Notes under the pieces: generated by a model
The model's database searches: none
The model's input: only the letters and a program-made list of their open reading frames with translations
What the model was told of the DNA's origin: nothing
Shown: positions 22,895 through 32,294 of the stretch, in pieces
Position numbering within the stretch: position 1 is the first letter of the stretch
How the letters are laid out: each line of letters opens with the position of its first letter
Source: Glutinoglossum americanum
Taxonomy: Eukaryota; Ascomycota; Geoglossomycetes; Geoglossales; Geoglossaceae
Assembly (NCBI GenBank): GCA_020080175.1
Contig: JAGHQL010000127.1
Span: 1-64,000 of the forward strand
Length of the DNA stretch: 64,000 nt
Direction of reading: 5' to 3'
Made by a program: the position numbers and the translations under genes

Positions 22895-24755
22895 ACGTGG
22901 TTTATCAGTAAGTGACGAATATCAGTGAGCGACGAACTTTTTGTGACCCTCCTACTTTTCAATTACCATATTCAGCCTAGCTTTTCTAAGTGGCCAAAAT
23001 TTTGGCTACTTAAGGAAGCTAGACCACTTAAGTATTAGTTTGACATGTTCTTGCGTTGTGTCTTGTCTTTCCACACTTGCCACAGTGGTAAGTGGTGGAT
23101 AGACCTGCTTCACCTCCTCCACCCTGACAAGGCTTTTCCACATATATCTGCTTATCTACCTCCTTTTGAGTCAAAATATTTGTAGCTTCTTCAGTACTAA
23201 GAACTTCTTTTTTATAAACATGTATCCTTTTAGCCTTTTTGCGCTTGCTAAGTGCTTCATTGGCCTTCTGAAGTATATCAACCTCGGCTACTAAAAGTGA
23301 GACCTTATGTGCCAAAACTTCCATTCCCTTGACTAACTTGATAGTAGCTGTAAAAATTGGTGTTGGCGAGCTACCCTGGTGATAGACGATCTTGTTTTTC
23401 ACAAATTCAGTCTGAGAAAGTATCTCAGTTGAGTTGTGTAACGTTTGGAAGACTCAAGGATCAGCTTCGGTAGGAGGGGGTCCAGTAGGTGTAGGAGTCC
23501 GCAACTTAACATCCAGCTTTAAAATGACTGCCTGAGGATCTAAAGGAACTAAACCAGCATCATGGAACCCAGCCTTAATGTTTTTTGTTGTCATAGTCTT
23601 ATGGTATGCTGCTTGAAAAGCGATAAAGAATTCCATTTTAGTGATATGTGTAATATGCACTTTGATGAAGCCATCAAGTTCATATCCATAATTCCGCTTT
23701 AGGACCCCAAAACATGCAACATCAAGTGGCTGAGTCAAGTGTGATGAATGTGGAGGAAGACAAATAGCAATAATATTGTGAGTCCTGCAATATTCATCAA
23801 ACTTGATAGACATATGACTCTCATGTCCATCCAATACTAGCATCCGGTATCCACCTGTTTTTAGAGACTGAGTATGTTTGTTGAAATGTTGAATCCAATC
23901 CAAGCCTGTCTCATTATCTGTCCATCCGTTATCGGTAGGCTTAATCACCCAGTCATGTGGTAAGTCGCCTTCGGTATACCAATTGGCAAGATGAACGGTG
24001 CCTTTGACTACCAAAAATGGAGGAATATCACGACCCTCTGCATTGATGCAAGCAATAGCAGTAGCCTATTCTCGATTGCCAGGTTGTATCCTCTTTCTTT
24101 TCCCTTTGCGATCAGACCGTGTTACAACCATGCTGCTAGAAATTATACCAATCATAAATCCAGTCTCGTCAAAGTTCTATATGTCACAATCTTGAATACC
24201 ATATTTGGTCTTCATATCTGCAACACGCTGGAACTAGGCTTTGAAAAGTTCAGGATCTTTACATTGAGCCCTCTGATAGTCATAGGAACGTGAAAAACAC
24301 GTTTTTAGCTCTGAGGTGCGCTTTACAAGTCAATGCGCCTAGAGCTTGCTGATCGGAAGTCCATGACACGACGCGAGGATAATGTTGGCCATATCTTCTA
24401 TATCTTTCAATTGGGAAGAAAACCCTCGATCGTCTAGGTCGATAATATGCTGAATAAGGACTTGTTCTTCCAATTTACTCAGAAGTTAGACTTTCGATCG
24501 AGTTTCTGCTTTTGATGGTCTGCCTTTCAATCTGTGGTGAAGAGTTGCTTCAGGTACACCATAGAGTATTGTAACCTTGTAAATATTTAATTTTGAGTCA
24601 CATTTGAAAGCCTCAATAGCTATAACTATTTTAGCTTCTTTCGATTGGCTTGACATTTTGTGGTTGTGGAGGAAACGCATATTGAAGTAGAAGAATAAGA
24701 AGGTTATGAAAAGTTTGTCGCTTACTGATATTCGTCGCTTACTGATAAACTACGT
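22895..24755 (-). mobile_element. pogo/Fot1-like element, left copy
   Basis: It is bounded by TA at 22893-22894 and 24756-24757, with ends ACGTGGTTTATCAGTAAG and its inverted partner. Each end carries a doubled subterminal TATCAGTAAGCGAC. The transposase lies on the minus strand: HTH start at 24680 (KEAKIVIAIEAFKCDSKLNI), catalytic blocks NFDETGF, VLDGHESHMS and PPHSSHLTQPLDVACFG (24014-23454), and a C-terminal zinc knuckle CGKCGKTRHNARTC. Several stops interrupt the N-terminal half, at the same places as in the right copy, and one extra TGA (Trp TGG expected) lies at about 23452. Confidence 0.85.
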
Positions 24756-24835
24756 TACCCCAAAAATTTAACAAATTACTGAAATATTCTATTGTAAGTC
24801 ATGTGATGGCCGCGAGTTTTCGCGTCCAGCCACGC

Positions 24836-25076
24836 GTTTTCGCGGCCACAAGCTTTCGTGGCCACCATCATTACTACTGTTACTACTGTCTCCATCACTG
24901 CTGCTGTTGCCACTGTTGTTACTACTTCTGTTACTACTACTGTCACTACTGTTGCTGCTGTTGCCTCCGTCACTACTGCTGTCACTGCTGTTGCTACTGT
25001 TACTACTACCTTTATTACTACTACTGTTACTACTATTACTGCTGTCGCTGCTACTCTTATCACTATTACTATTATG
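24836..25076 (+). repeat. ACT/GTT triplet-rich repeat tract
   Basis: About 220 bp of degenerate triplets (ACTACTGTTACTACT and variants) read as Thr/Val/Ala on the plus strand just before the MULE transposase coding region. The frame stays open into the transposase (ITIMTSLQSIPTALASDFSS), so it may be an expanded N-terminal tail, or simple-sequence DNA that happens to be open. Confidence 0.65.
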
Positions 25077-26790
25077 ACATCTTTACAATCTATTCCAACA
25101 GCTCTTGCTTCTGACTTTTCCTCATTAGGTGCAGCTTGTGATGCTATTCGCTCTTATATTATTAGTCAAGGAGAATCTTATCGTGTCTATCAGTTTGATC
25201 ACAAGCACTATGTTCTAACCTGTCGTAATGAGTTCTGTCACTTTAGTATTCGTGCTGCTCTACTTAAAGGCCCTATTTATCGTATTACACATTATGTTCC
25301 TCATTCCTGTAGTCCAATTGTATATCAGAATTTTAGTCAAGCACATTCTGTTACTTTTCTTGCTTCTTGTCATCGTACAGCTGTAGTTGACAATAAGAAG
25401 ATACTACCAAAACAGATACAGAGTACAGAACAGATTCTTTATGAAAATACCCATGTTAGCTATCAACAGGCATGGCAGACTCAAGAGGCAATTAGATAAG
25501 AGTTGGAAAGCAATAAAACAAAATGCTTCAAACGGTTACCAGGACTAGTCAATCTCCTTACAGCAAATCAAAAGTACAACTATGTTCATATTAATACAGA
25601 TGGAGAGTGTTTTTAGTGATGCCTTATTGCTCCTGCAGTAACCCGAGTTGTATTCAAATCCTGCTGTCCATTTATTGTATTAAATGGATGTCATACAAAG
25701 TTTCGCTTTCAGATGACACTTCTTACAGCATACACATTTGATAAAAACAATGAGATCCTTCTATTAGCTTAGGCTATTGTTCTAATTGAAGATAGTGATA
25801 ATTGGCTCTGGTTCTTACAAGGTATTAAAGATTACTTTGTAGATATAGACAGGGCGGGAATGGTTTTTATCAGCGATCGAGATAAAGAATTACATACTGC
25901 AGTTGCCGACACCTTTCCTGAGTCATATCATTCTTACTGCTGTTAACATCTTGGAGACAATATTCAAAAGCATTTTGGTCTGGCATGTCGAACACTATTC
26001 TGGAAGATTGCATATGCAGCAAATGAGCATAACTTTAATATAGTAATAGATGAACTTAAAGCTCTTAATACATCAGCTTACAAGTATCTGGTGGCTATTC
26101 TGAAGGAATCTTAGGCACAATATGCATTTCCAGTACCACATTTCGGATATATTACCTCTAATATTACTGAATTATTGAATTCATCCTGGAACGAATATTG
26201 CAGTCTTCCTATTATAGGACTACTAGTTGCAATTTAGACTAGTATTATGTCAACAATACACCAACACCATTCTAGAAACCATCAGTTCTCAAGAGTTACC
26301 GACTTTGCTGCAGCCAAACTAGATAATAGCTATCAGCAAGCATGTCATTACTATGTCAAATCATCAAGAGATGGTCTTACACAAACATTTGTACCAAATG
26401 GTACATTACATATTATCAATTTAGTTGACAGAAAATATTCTTATAGCAAGTTCCAAGAGTTTCTTATATCATGCCGACATGCTGTAGCTGTTTGTCTCTG
26501 GCAGAACTACGATTCCTATGACTATATCCATGAATGGTATTTTATAGAATATCATTCTAATACATATACTTTATATACGTATCCGATACGAGAGGAAGAT
26601 CTGGTAGAAGAGTTTAGTAATTACAAGGCTCCAATTATAGCCAAGCTTCATGAGTGGCCTAAGAAGTGGCAGTATAGGTGTGAGGACAAGGTAGACAAAC
26701 AGCGAAATGTTTGTAGTCATTGTAGTATATAAGGGCATAATCGCAGAAGTTGTTGAAATGTTATAGGTAGTTAAGTAGGACAGCTAAATA
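25076..26790 (+). pseudogene. MULE transposase, RIP-type stops
   Basis: Reading runs from SLQSIPTALASDFSSLGAAC to a zinc knuckle CSHCSI-GHNRRSC, with internal stops near 25498, 25615, 25771, 25944, 26114 and 26236. Recognisable MULE parts: a FLYWCH/SWIM-like N-terminal domain (YRVYQFDHKHYVLTCRNEFC), FKSCCPFIVLNGCHTKFRF with the first catalytic Asp position replaced by Asn, LLLAQAIVLIEDSDNWLWFL with a stop at the Gln, and FISDRDKELHTAV. Most stops fit CAG/CAA to TAG/TAA or CGA to TGA, all C-to-T. This is a plain DNA transposon gene that cannot be active as read. Confidence 0.8.
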
Positions 26791-26863
26791 AGCAACTGCA
26801 TAAGCAGTTAAGTAGATAGCTCAATAGGTAGTTACATAAGCAGCTATATAAGTAGTTACATAG
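26755..26863 (+). repeat. 12-bp tandem repeat, left part
   Basis: Degenerate 12-mers of the type TAAGCAGTTACA / TAGGTAGTTACA run up to the solo LTR. The array resumes at 27325-27425 (TAGGTAGCTAAG, TAGACAGTTATG), so the LTR element inserted within it. Confidence 0.65.
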
Positions 26864-27324
26864 TGTTATGACCTACAGTCAGTTACCTGGTGGCAGCCAT
26901 TGAGCCTCCGTGGCCAGGTAACTGACCCACATGATATCTATGACGTCTCATCCACATGGTGATAAGGATTCCGGAAGCATACCTTCTGAGATTAATGTGA
27001 AAAGCTCGCATTCCTTATTGTGTATATATATATGACTTACTGGCCTCCTACTTAGAGGTCAGCGATCAGTCTTTTATATTTCCAGTCTGTTAGAATCGAA
27101 TCTATCTTGTCTGTCATATATTCTAAGTCAGACCAACATATAGTCATCCTAAAATCATTGAGTCAATCTATTAGTTCCTATATACCTAAGTCTTATCTAC
27201 ATGTAGACCAGACAGCTAGCCAGCGTTGTCACTGCAAGGTGCAACATCACACTGTTACTAAACCTTCTTAGAGCTCTTGATGTTGGAGTGCCTTCAGATC
27301 GCCTTGACGTCGAAAGTTCTTACA
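26864..27324. mobile_element. Solo LTR of a retrotransposon (fossil)
   Basis: A 461-bp segment begins TGTTATGACC and ends GTTCTTACA, consistent with TG...CA LTR termini. It is flanked by CATAG on the left and TATAG on the right, a likely 5-bp target duplication with one difference. A TATATATATA motif near 27020 fits an LTR promoter. No internal retroelement sequence accompanies it. Ty3 and Ty1 families cannot be told apart from the LTR alone. It interrupts a 12-bp repeat array inside the Mutator-like element, so it is younger than that array. Confidence 0.6.
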
Positions 27325-27425
27325 TATAGGTAGCTAAGTAGACAGTTATGCAGATAATTAAGTGGGCAGCTACATAGGCAGCTAGGTGAACAGTTATATA
27401 AGTAACTATATAAGTAGCTAAGTAG
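27325..27425 (+). repeat. 12-bp tandem repeat, right part
   Basis: Continuation of the array that ends at 26863, with units such as TAGCTAAGTAGA and TAAGTAACTATA, lying between the solo LTR and the inner part of the right MULE terminal repeat. Confidence 0.6.
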
Positions 27426-27519
27426 CTGGGTGAGGCTGTGGTGGGCTGGACGTGAAAACTCGTGGCCATCATATGACTTACAATAGGGTATTTCAGTAAT
27501 TTGTTAAATTTTTGGGGTA

Positions 27520-29380
27520 ACATGGTTTATCAGTAAGCGACGAATATCAGTAAGCGACAAACTTTTCATAACCTTCTTATTCTTCTACTTCAATATGCGT
27601 TTCCTCCACAACCACAAAATGTCAAGCCAATCGAAAGAAGCTAAAATAGTTATAGCTATTGAGGCTTTCAAATGTGACTCAAAATTAAATATTTACAAGG
27701 TTACAATACTCTATGGTGTACCTGAAGCAACTCTTCACCACAGATTGAAAGGCAGACCATCAAAAGCAGAAACTCGATCGAAAGTCTAACTTCTGAGTAA
27801 ATTGGAAGAACAAGTCCTTATTCAGCATATTATCGACCTAGACGATCGAGGGTTTTCTTCCCAATTGAAAGATATAGAAGATATGGCCAACATTATCCTC
27901 GCGTCGTGTCATGGACTTCCGATCAGCAAGCTCTAGGCGCATTGACTTGTAAAGCGCACCTCAGAGCTAAAAACGTGTTTTTCACGTTCCTATGACTATC
28001 AGAGGGCTCAATGTAAAGATCCTGAACTTTTCAAAGCCTAGTTCCAGCGTGTTGCAGATATGAAGACCAAATATGGTATTCAAGATTGTGACATATAGAA
28101 CTTTGACGAGACTGGATTTATGATTGGTATAATTTCTAGCAGCATGGTTGTAACACGGTCTGATCGCAAAGGGAAAAGAAAGAGGATACAACCTGGCAAT
28201 CGAGAATAGGCTACTGCTATTGCTTGCATCAATGCAGAGGGTCGTGATATTCCTCCATTTTTGGTAGTCAAAGGCACCGTTCATCTTGCCAATTGGTATA
28301 CCGAAGGCGACTTACCACATGACTGGGTGATTAAGCCTACCGATAACGGATGGACAGATAATGAGACAGGCTTGGATTGGATTCAACATTTCAACAAACA
28401 TACTCAGTCTCTAAAAACAGGTGGATACCGGATGCTAGTATTGGATGGACATGAGAGTCATATGTCTATCAAGTTTGATGAATATTGCAGGACTCACAAT
28501 ATTATTGCTATTTGTCTTCCTCCACATTCATCACACTTGACTCAGCCACTTGATGTTGCATGTTTTGGGGTCCTAAAGCGGAATTATGGATATGAACTTG
28601 ATGGCTTCATCAAAGTGCATATTACACATATCACTAAAATGGAATTCTTTATCGCTTTTCAAGCAGCATACCATAAGACTATGACAACAAAAAACATTAA
28701 GGCTGGGTTCCATGATGCTGGTTTAGTTCCTTTAGATCCTCAGGCAGTCATTTTAAAGCTGGATGTTAAGTTGCGGACTCCTACACCTACTGGACCCCCT
28801 CCTACCGAAGCTGATCCTTGGGTCTTTCAAATGCTACACAACTCAACTGAGATACTTTCTCAGACTGAATTTGTGAAAAACAAGATCGCCTATCACCAGG
28901 GTAGCTCGCCAACACCAATTTTTACAGCTACTACCAAGTTAGTCAAGGGAATAGAAGTTTTGGCACATAAGGTCTCACTTTTAGTAGCCGAGGTTGATAT
29001 ATTTCAGAAGGCCAATGAGGCACTTAGTAAGCACAAAAGGGCTAAAAGGATACATGTTTATAAAAAAGGAGTTCTTAGTGCTGAAGAAGCTACAGATATT
29101 TTGACTCAAAAGGAGGTAGATAAGCAGATATATGTGGAAAAGCCTTGTCAGGGTGGAGGAGGTGAAGCAGGTCTATCCACCACTTACTACTGTGGCAAGT
29201 GTGGAAAGACAGGACACAACGCAAGAACATGTCAAACTAATACTTAAGTGGTCTAGCTTTCTTAAGTGGCCAAAATTTTGGCCACTTAGAAAAGCTAGGC
29301 TGAATATAGTAATTGGAAAGTAGAAGGGTCGCAAAAAGTTCGTCGCTCACTGATATTCGTCGCTTACTGATAAACCATGT
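27520..29380 (+). mobile_element. pogo/Fot1-like element, right copy
   Basis: 1,861 bp, exactly the length of the left copy and inverted to it, bounded by TA at 27518-27519 and 29381-29382. The C-terminal 328 codons (28261-29247) are open: catalytic VLDGHESHMSIKFDEYC, LPPHSSHLTQPLDV, a coiled region, and a zinc knuckle CGKCGKTGHNARTC. The N-terminal half (27595 on) carries stops shared with the left copy, for example after RSKV, before NFDETGF, and in GNRE*ATAIACI where family members have Trp. The element is inactive as read. Confidence 0.87.
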
Positions 29381-29428
29381 TAGCCGAGTAATTAAAATTG
29401 AAAATGAGGGTATTTCGGTAAATAACCC

Positions 29429-29437
29429 TTTTCCACT
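29429..29437. repeat. Target-site duplication, right copy
   Basis: TTTTCCACT abuts the right end of the Mutator-like element and matches the left copy at 22838-22846 at eight of nine bases. Confidence 0.7.
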
Positions 29438-30167
29438 TCCGCGGCTGTTAGAGGTGTATAGGAACTCGGCCATGAGTTCGGCTTAGTCAGCAATAAATAG
29501 AGCCCCCTTTAGCTTCTGAGCTTCTCGAGATAAGCCATCTTTGGTGCTTGATGCAACTAGCCACAACACTTCGGTGCTCTAGCTCCCCATGGGGTAACTT
29601 CGCCATGGAGTAAGGCGTGCTTTTAGAGGGTCTTACATATACCTAAACTTACGCTCTCGAGTGGTACTGCAGACCATGCTTACCTACAGGCAACACCGTG
29701 GAAACGAAAGCTGTCGTTATGAGCGGATTGCGCTTGAATAGAGTTGATTAATTGAGCAGAGTACATACATGGGAATGCCCTCTATATAGCTAGCTAGTTA
29801 TTCTGCTAAAAAATAATTCCAATAGAAACTAAAAGAACGGCTTATCCCTGCAACACCAATTCATTACCACCTCCATTAACCAAGGCTGCCGTGACATAAG
29901 TATCCCAACCATTGAAAGCGACCACCTGAGAGGGGAATATAGCCAAAAGAATTCTGGTAAACCGGGAGCCTTTTACCATCGATTTTCCAAACGCCCCACC
30001 CTATCAACACTAGCCCCACAAGCTCGTACTGGCACACTTCCACTGACACAACGAAATTGAAAAGTTTCAATCCTCGGAAATAGGGACGGAGGTTGCCCAG
30101 TTCCCCTCCATAGTTCGTTGCAAGCTAGACCCGCCACCCGAACATTGAAATGTTTCCTCTCCCATTT
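29438..30167. other. Intergenic, no gene supported
   Basis: This stretch lies between the Mutator-like element and the stop of the membrane-protein gene. Only short frames occur. It includes the 3' flank of the minus-strand membrane-protein gene. Confidence 0.4.
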
Positions 30168-32294
30168 TCAAGGCGGAGGCCTAGAGCTATCCTGACTAAC
30201 TGACCTGCTTGGATGCTTAGCAGCTAGAGTAGTCCCGCTATTCTCGGCACTCGGCCTCAAAGTGTCCATCGCAAATGACTGGCTATTACCCGCCCGCCGA
30301 CGGTGAACGCTAGGCTTCGAGGCTGACGATGCAACGTGGGCAATTTGATTAGGCGTATTCCCTGTCTCAATGAGGGGGATTTGGCGTCTCTTGTTCAGGA
30401 GTGCTTGTAGCTCTCCTTGGCGATCGGATTGGCTTTTACATAACAGAGTCCTCCCTCCGCCGCCACTTATAGAAATCGCCCAAAAAATAATCCCTAGGAT
30501 GATGAGAGAGGTAAGGGGCAAGCTGAGCCAACGTTTCCATCCGCTGTTAAAATCACGTGTCGACTGGGGACCAATATCAGCATGCGCATTGCCGTGCAGT
30601 GTCAGGGCGTCTGTTATGCAATAGCAGTTGTTGAAGAATCCAAGCTGAACCGCGGTGATTGTCCCAATGACGAAGATAAAGATGACGCCATCCTTCACCC
30701 AGGTGCAATAATATAGACTCTTGGCACTTGGAACAAAAGACTTGGAAAGTTCATCAAGTATGACGCTAGCGGTCCAGGCAGCAAGGATGAGAGTCCAAGC
30801 CATTGAACGACAGCCAAAGCCAACGGTGGGTGTGAAATAGGCAAGGAGCAGTGCGGGAACATATCCGACTATGGCGAATAGGGCAGAGATGACAAATAAT
30901 AAGCCAGAGCCCCTATCCTGAGTGGAATGTGCGCCTGTTGTCATGATATGCTTGCAAGGCCTCCAAGAGCTGTTCATCCCCATCCACGGCGCTCTTTTAG
31001 GCCATTCTGGGACAACCTCGGACTCTGTCCGATGCTCGAGCATGGAGGCCTCTTCTATTGTTTCGAAAGAGCCCTCCCGAGGCTGGCTAGACGTTGTGGT
31101 GCTATCCCACGAGTTGCCCCCTCTGCTCAGAGGAGGAAAGAGCGGCGGTCTAGGGTTTCCTTCTTGAACACTTAGTATCCGAAGGTTCCGACGGAGCTCG
31201 AACAAAATGTCTACGGCGGCGGATGGCGATGTGAAACAGCCTATGTCTCCGCTAATCTTGACGAGTGGAAGTAGGATGAATAACAGGCAGACAATAGCTA
31301 TGGTATGCGAAGTTTGGCTGTTAGTCTGCATTGTCCAGGTCCGAATATATGCACCGGCTAATGAAGTCAACAAGGCTAGGATGGCAAACCAGGTCCCGAG
31401 CTGAGATTCTGATCTATTGGAAGTCAATCGATGGCTTGCGAGTCGTATATAAAAAGACTCTGCTTCTGTAGGTCCCACATAGATCTCTGAATATTGTTGA
31501 GGGACCCGGGCCTCTCTAGGGAGTCTCCAAGCCCAACCTGTCATTTTCTGAAAGATAGCACCTATCCAGGAAGCACTTGAACTTTCCGGTTCCGACAGAT
31601 CAGCTGACGAAGAGCTTGCGGTCCGATAAGCCTGTTGGGGTGTAGTGCGGTCGACTATAACTACTACATCTGTGGACCCCCCAGAAGGACGAGGCTCGGG
31701 AGAAGGGGGACGGGAGGACGCAGTATCTCGGTTTTGTGGGTTTCGAAGGAAGTACCCCGTAGGTTCTTGCCATCCCAGCTCATCGTATGCTGCCCAAATC
31801 GTGGCAATATGCTCGCGTCCGTCAAAGCCAGTCTCTATTGCACGGCGGTAAAACCGCCGATTGACTTCCGTCCTGGTTAGCATACTCCACATACTATCAA
31901 TTGGATCCCCTATAAGATGGAAGACGACAAAGACCATATTGCCAGCTCCGAGCGGCGCAAAATGGAAGTGAGCTATAAGAGCCACTAAGGGAAATACCCA
32001 AATGACGAGGCGCAGGAAGGTATCCGACAGGGGCCAGAGTTGGTATCCATCTCCGCACAACTTTTCGCATCCTAGCAGGCTAAGCTGTGGATGTGTTTGA
32101 TTCGTCCGATTCGTATGTGTCACGTCCCAATCCCACCATTGGTAGGGGTCACTATAGTTTGACACATTCAGACCCTGAACCTCATCTACCCAGCACGCAC
32201 TAAAGTTGACGTTGCGTTTAAAGCTGAACGCCGTAACGACAGAATGGTAAAAGAGGAGTGCAAGAGCGGTAGCAACTATCCGAGATGATCGCAT
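30168..32294 (-). CDS. Multi-pass membrane protein, fungal conserved, function unknown
   Basis: A single open exon of 708 residues starts at ATG 32294. The N-terminus is a signal peptide or anchor (IVATALALLFYHSVVTAFSF), followed by a lumenal/extracellular segment with Asn glycosylation sites (NVS, NRT, NQT) and conserved-looking Trp/Cys (DPYQWWDWDV, GCEKLCGDGYQLWP). Membrane segments follow: VIWVFPLVALIAHF, a weak one at MVFVVFHLIGD, then FAILALLTSLAGAYI, IAIVCLLFILLPLV, LLFVISALFAIVGYVPALLL, WTLILAAWTASVIL, VIFIFVIGTITAVQLGFF and LTSLIILGIIFWAI, about eight or nine in all. Between them are Ser/Pro/Arg-rich cytoplasmic loops and a polar C-terminal tail. IGDPIDSMWSML with EVNRRFYRRAIE looks like a family core motif. 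I recall such proteins as widespread in Pezizomycotina without an assigned role. No frame damage is seen. Confidence 0.82.
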   Translation of the reverse strand: MRSSRIVATALALLFYHSVVTAFSFKRNVNFSACWVDEVQGLNVSNYSDPYQWWDWDVTHTNRTNQTHPQLSLLGCEKLCGDGYQLWPLSDTFLRLVIWVFPLVALIAHFHFAPLGAGNMVFVVFHLIGDPIDSMWSMLTRTEVNRRFYRRAIETGFDGREHIATIWAAYDELGWQEPTGYFLRNPQNRDTASSRPPSPEPRPSGGSTDVVVIVDRTTPQQAYRTASSSSADLSEPESSSASWIGAIFQKMTGWAWRLPREARVPQQYSEIYVGPTEAESFYIRLASHRLTSNRSESQLGTWFAILALLTSLAGAYIRTWTMQTNSQTSHTIAIVCLLFILLPLVKISGDIGCFTSPSAAVDILFELRRNLRILSVQEGNPRPPLFPPLSRGGNSWDSTTTSSQPREGSFETIEEASMLEHRTESEVVPEWPKRAPWMGMNSSWRPCKHIMTTGAHSTQDRGSGLLFVISALFAIVGYVPALLLAYFTPTVGFGCRSMAWTLILAAWTASVILDELSKSFVPSAKSLYYCTWVKDGVIFIFVIGTITAVQLGFFNNCYCITDALTLHGNAHADIGPQSTRDFNSGWKRWLSLPLTSLIILGIIFWAISISGGGGRTLLCKSQSDRQGELQALLNKRRQIPLIETGNTPNQIAHVASSASKPSVHRRRAGNSQSFAMDTLRPSAENSGTTLAAKHPSRSVSQDSSRPPP

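Larger units (their letters stand above)
22847..29428. mobile_element. Mutator-like element (MULE) with pogo copies in both TIRs
   Basis: The ends are inverted: GGGTTATTTACCGAAATACC at 22847 and its complement ending at 29428. The terminal inverted repeats continue inward for 48 bp to a TA, are interrupted there by a 1,861-bp pogo-like element in each arm, and resume for about 75 bp inside (24758-24835 and 27445-27517, including GATGGCCRCGAGTTTTCRCG). The internal region holds a broken MULE transposase (25076-26790), a triplet repeat, 12-bp repeats and a solo LTR. An 8/9-matching 9-bp duplication flanks the whole. So this is one nested composite of about 6.6 kb, not two independent pogo insertions in single-copy DNA. 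Confidence 0.82.

Noticed and set aside
24803-25114. Cys/Tyr-rich frame over the triplet repeat
   Set aside because: It is another frame of the ACT/GTT repeat with no start context or domain.
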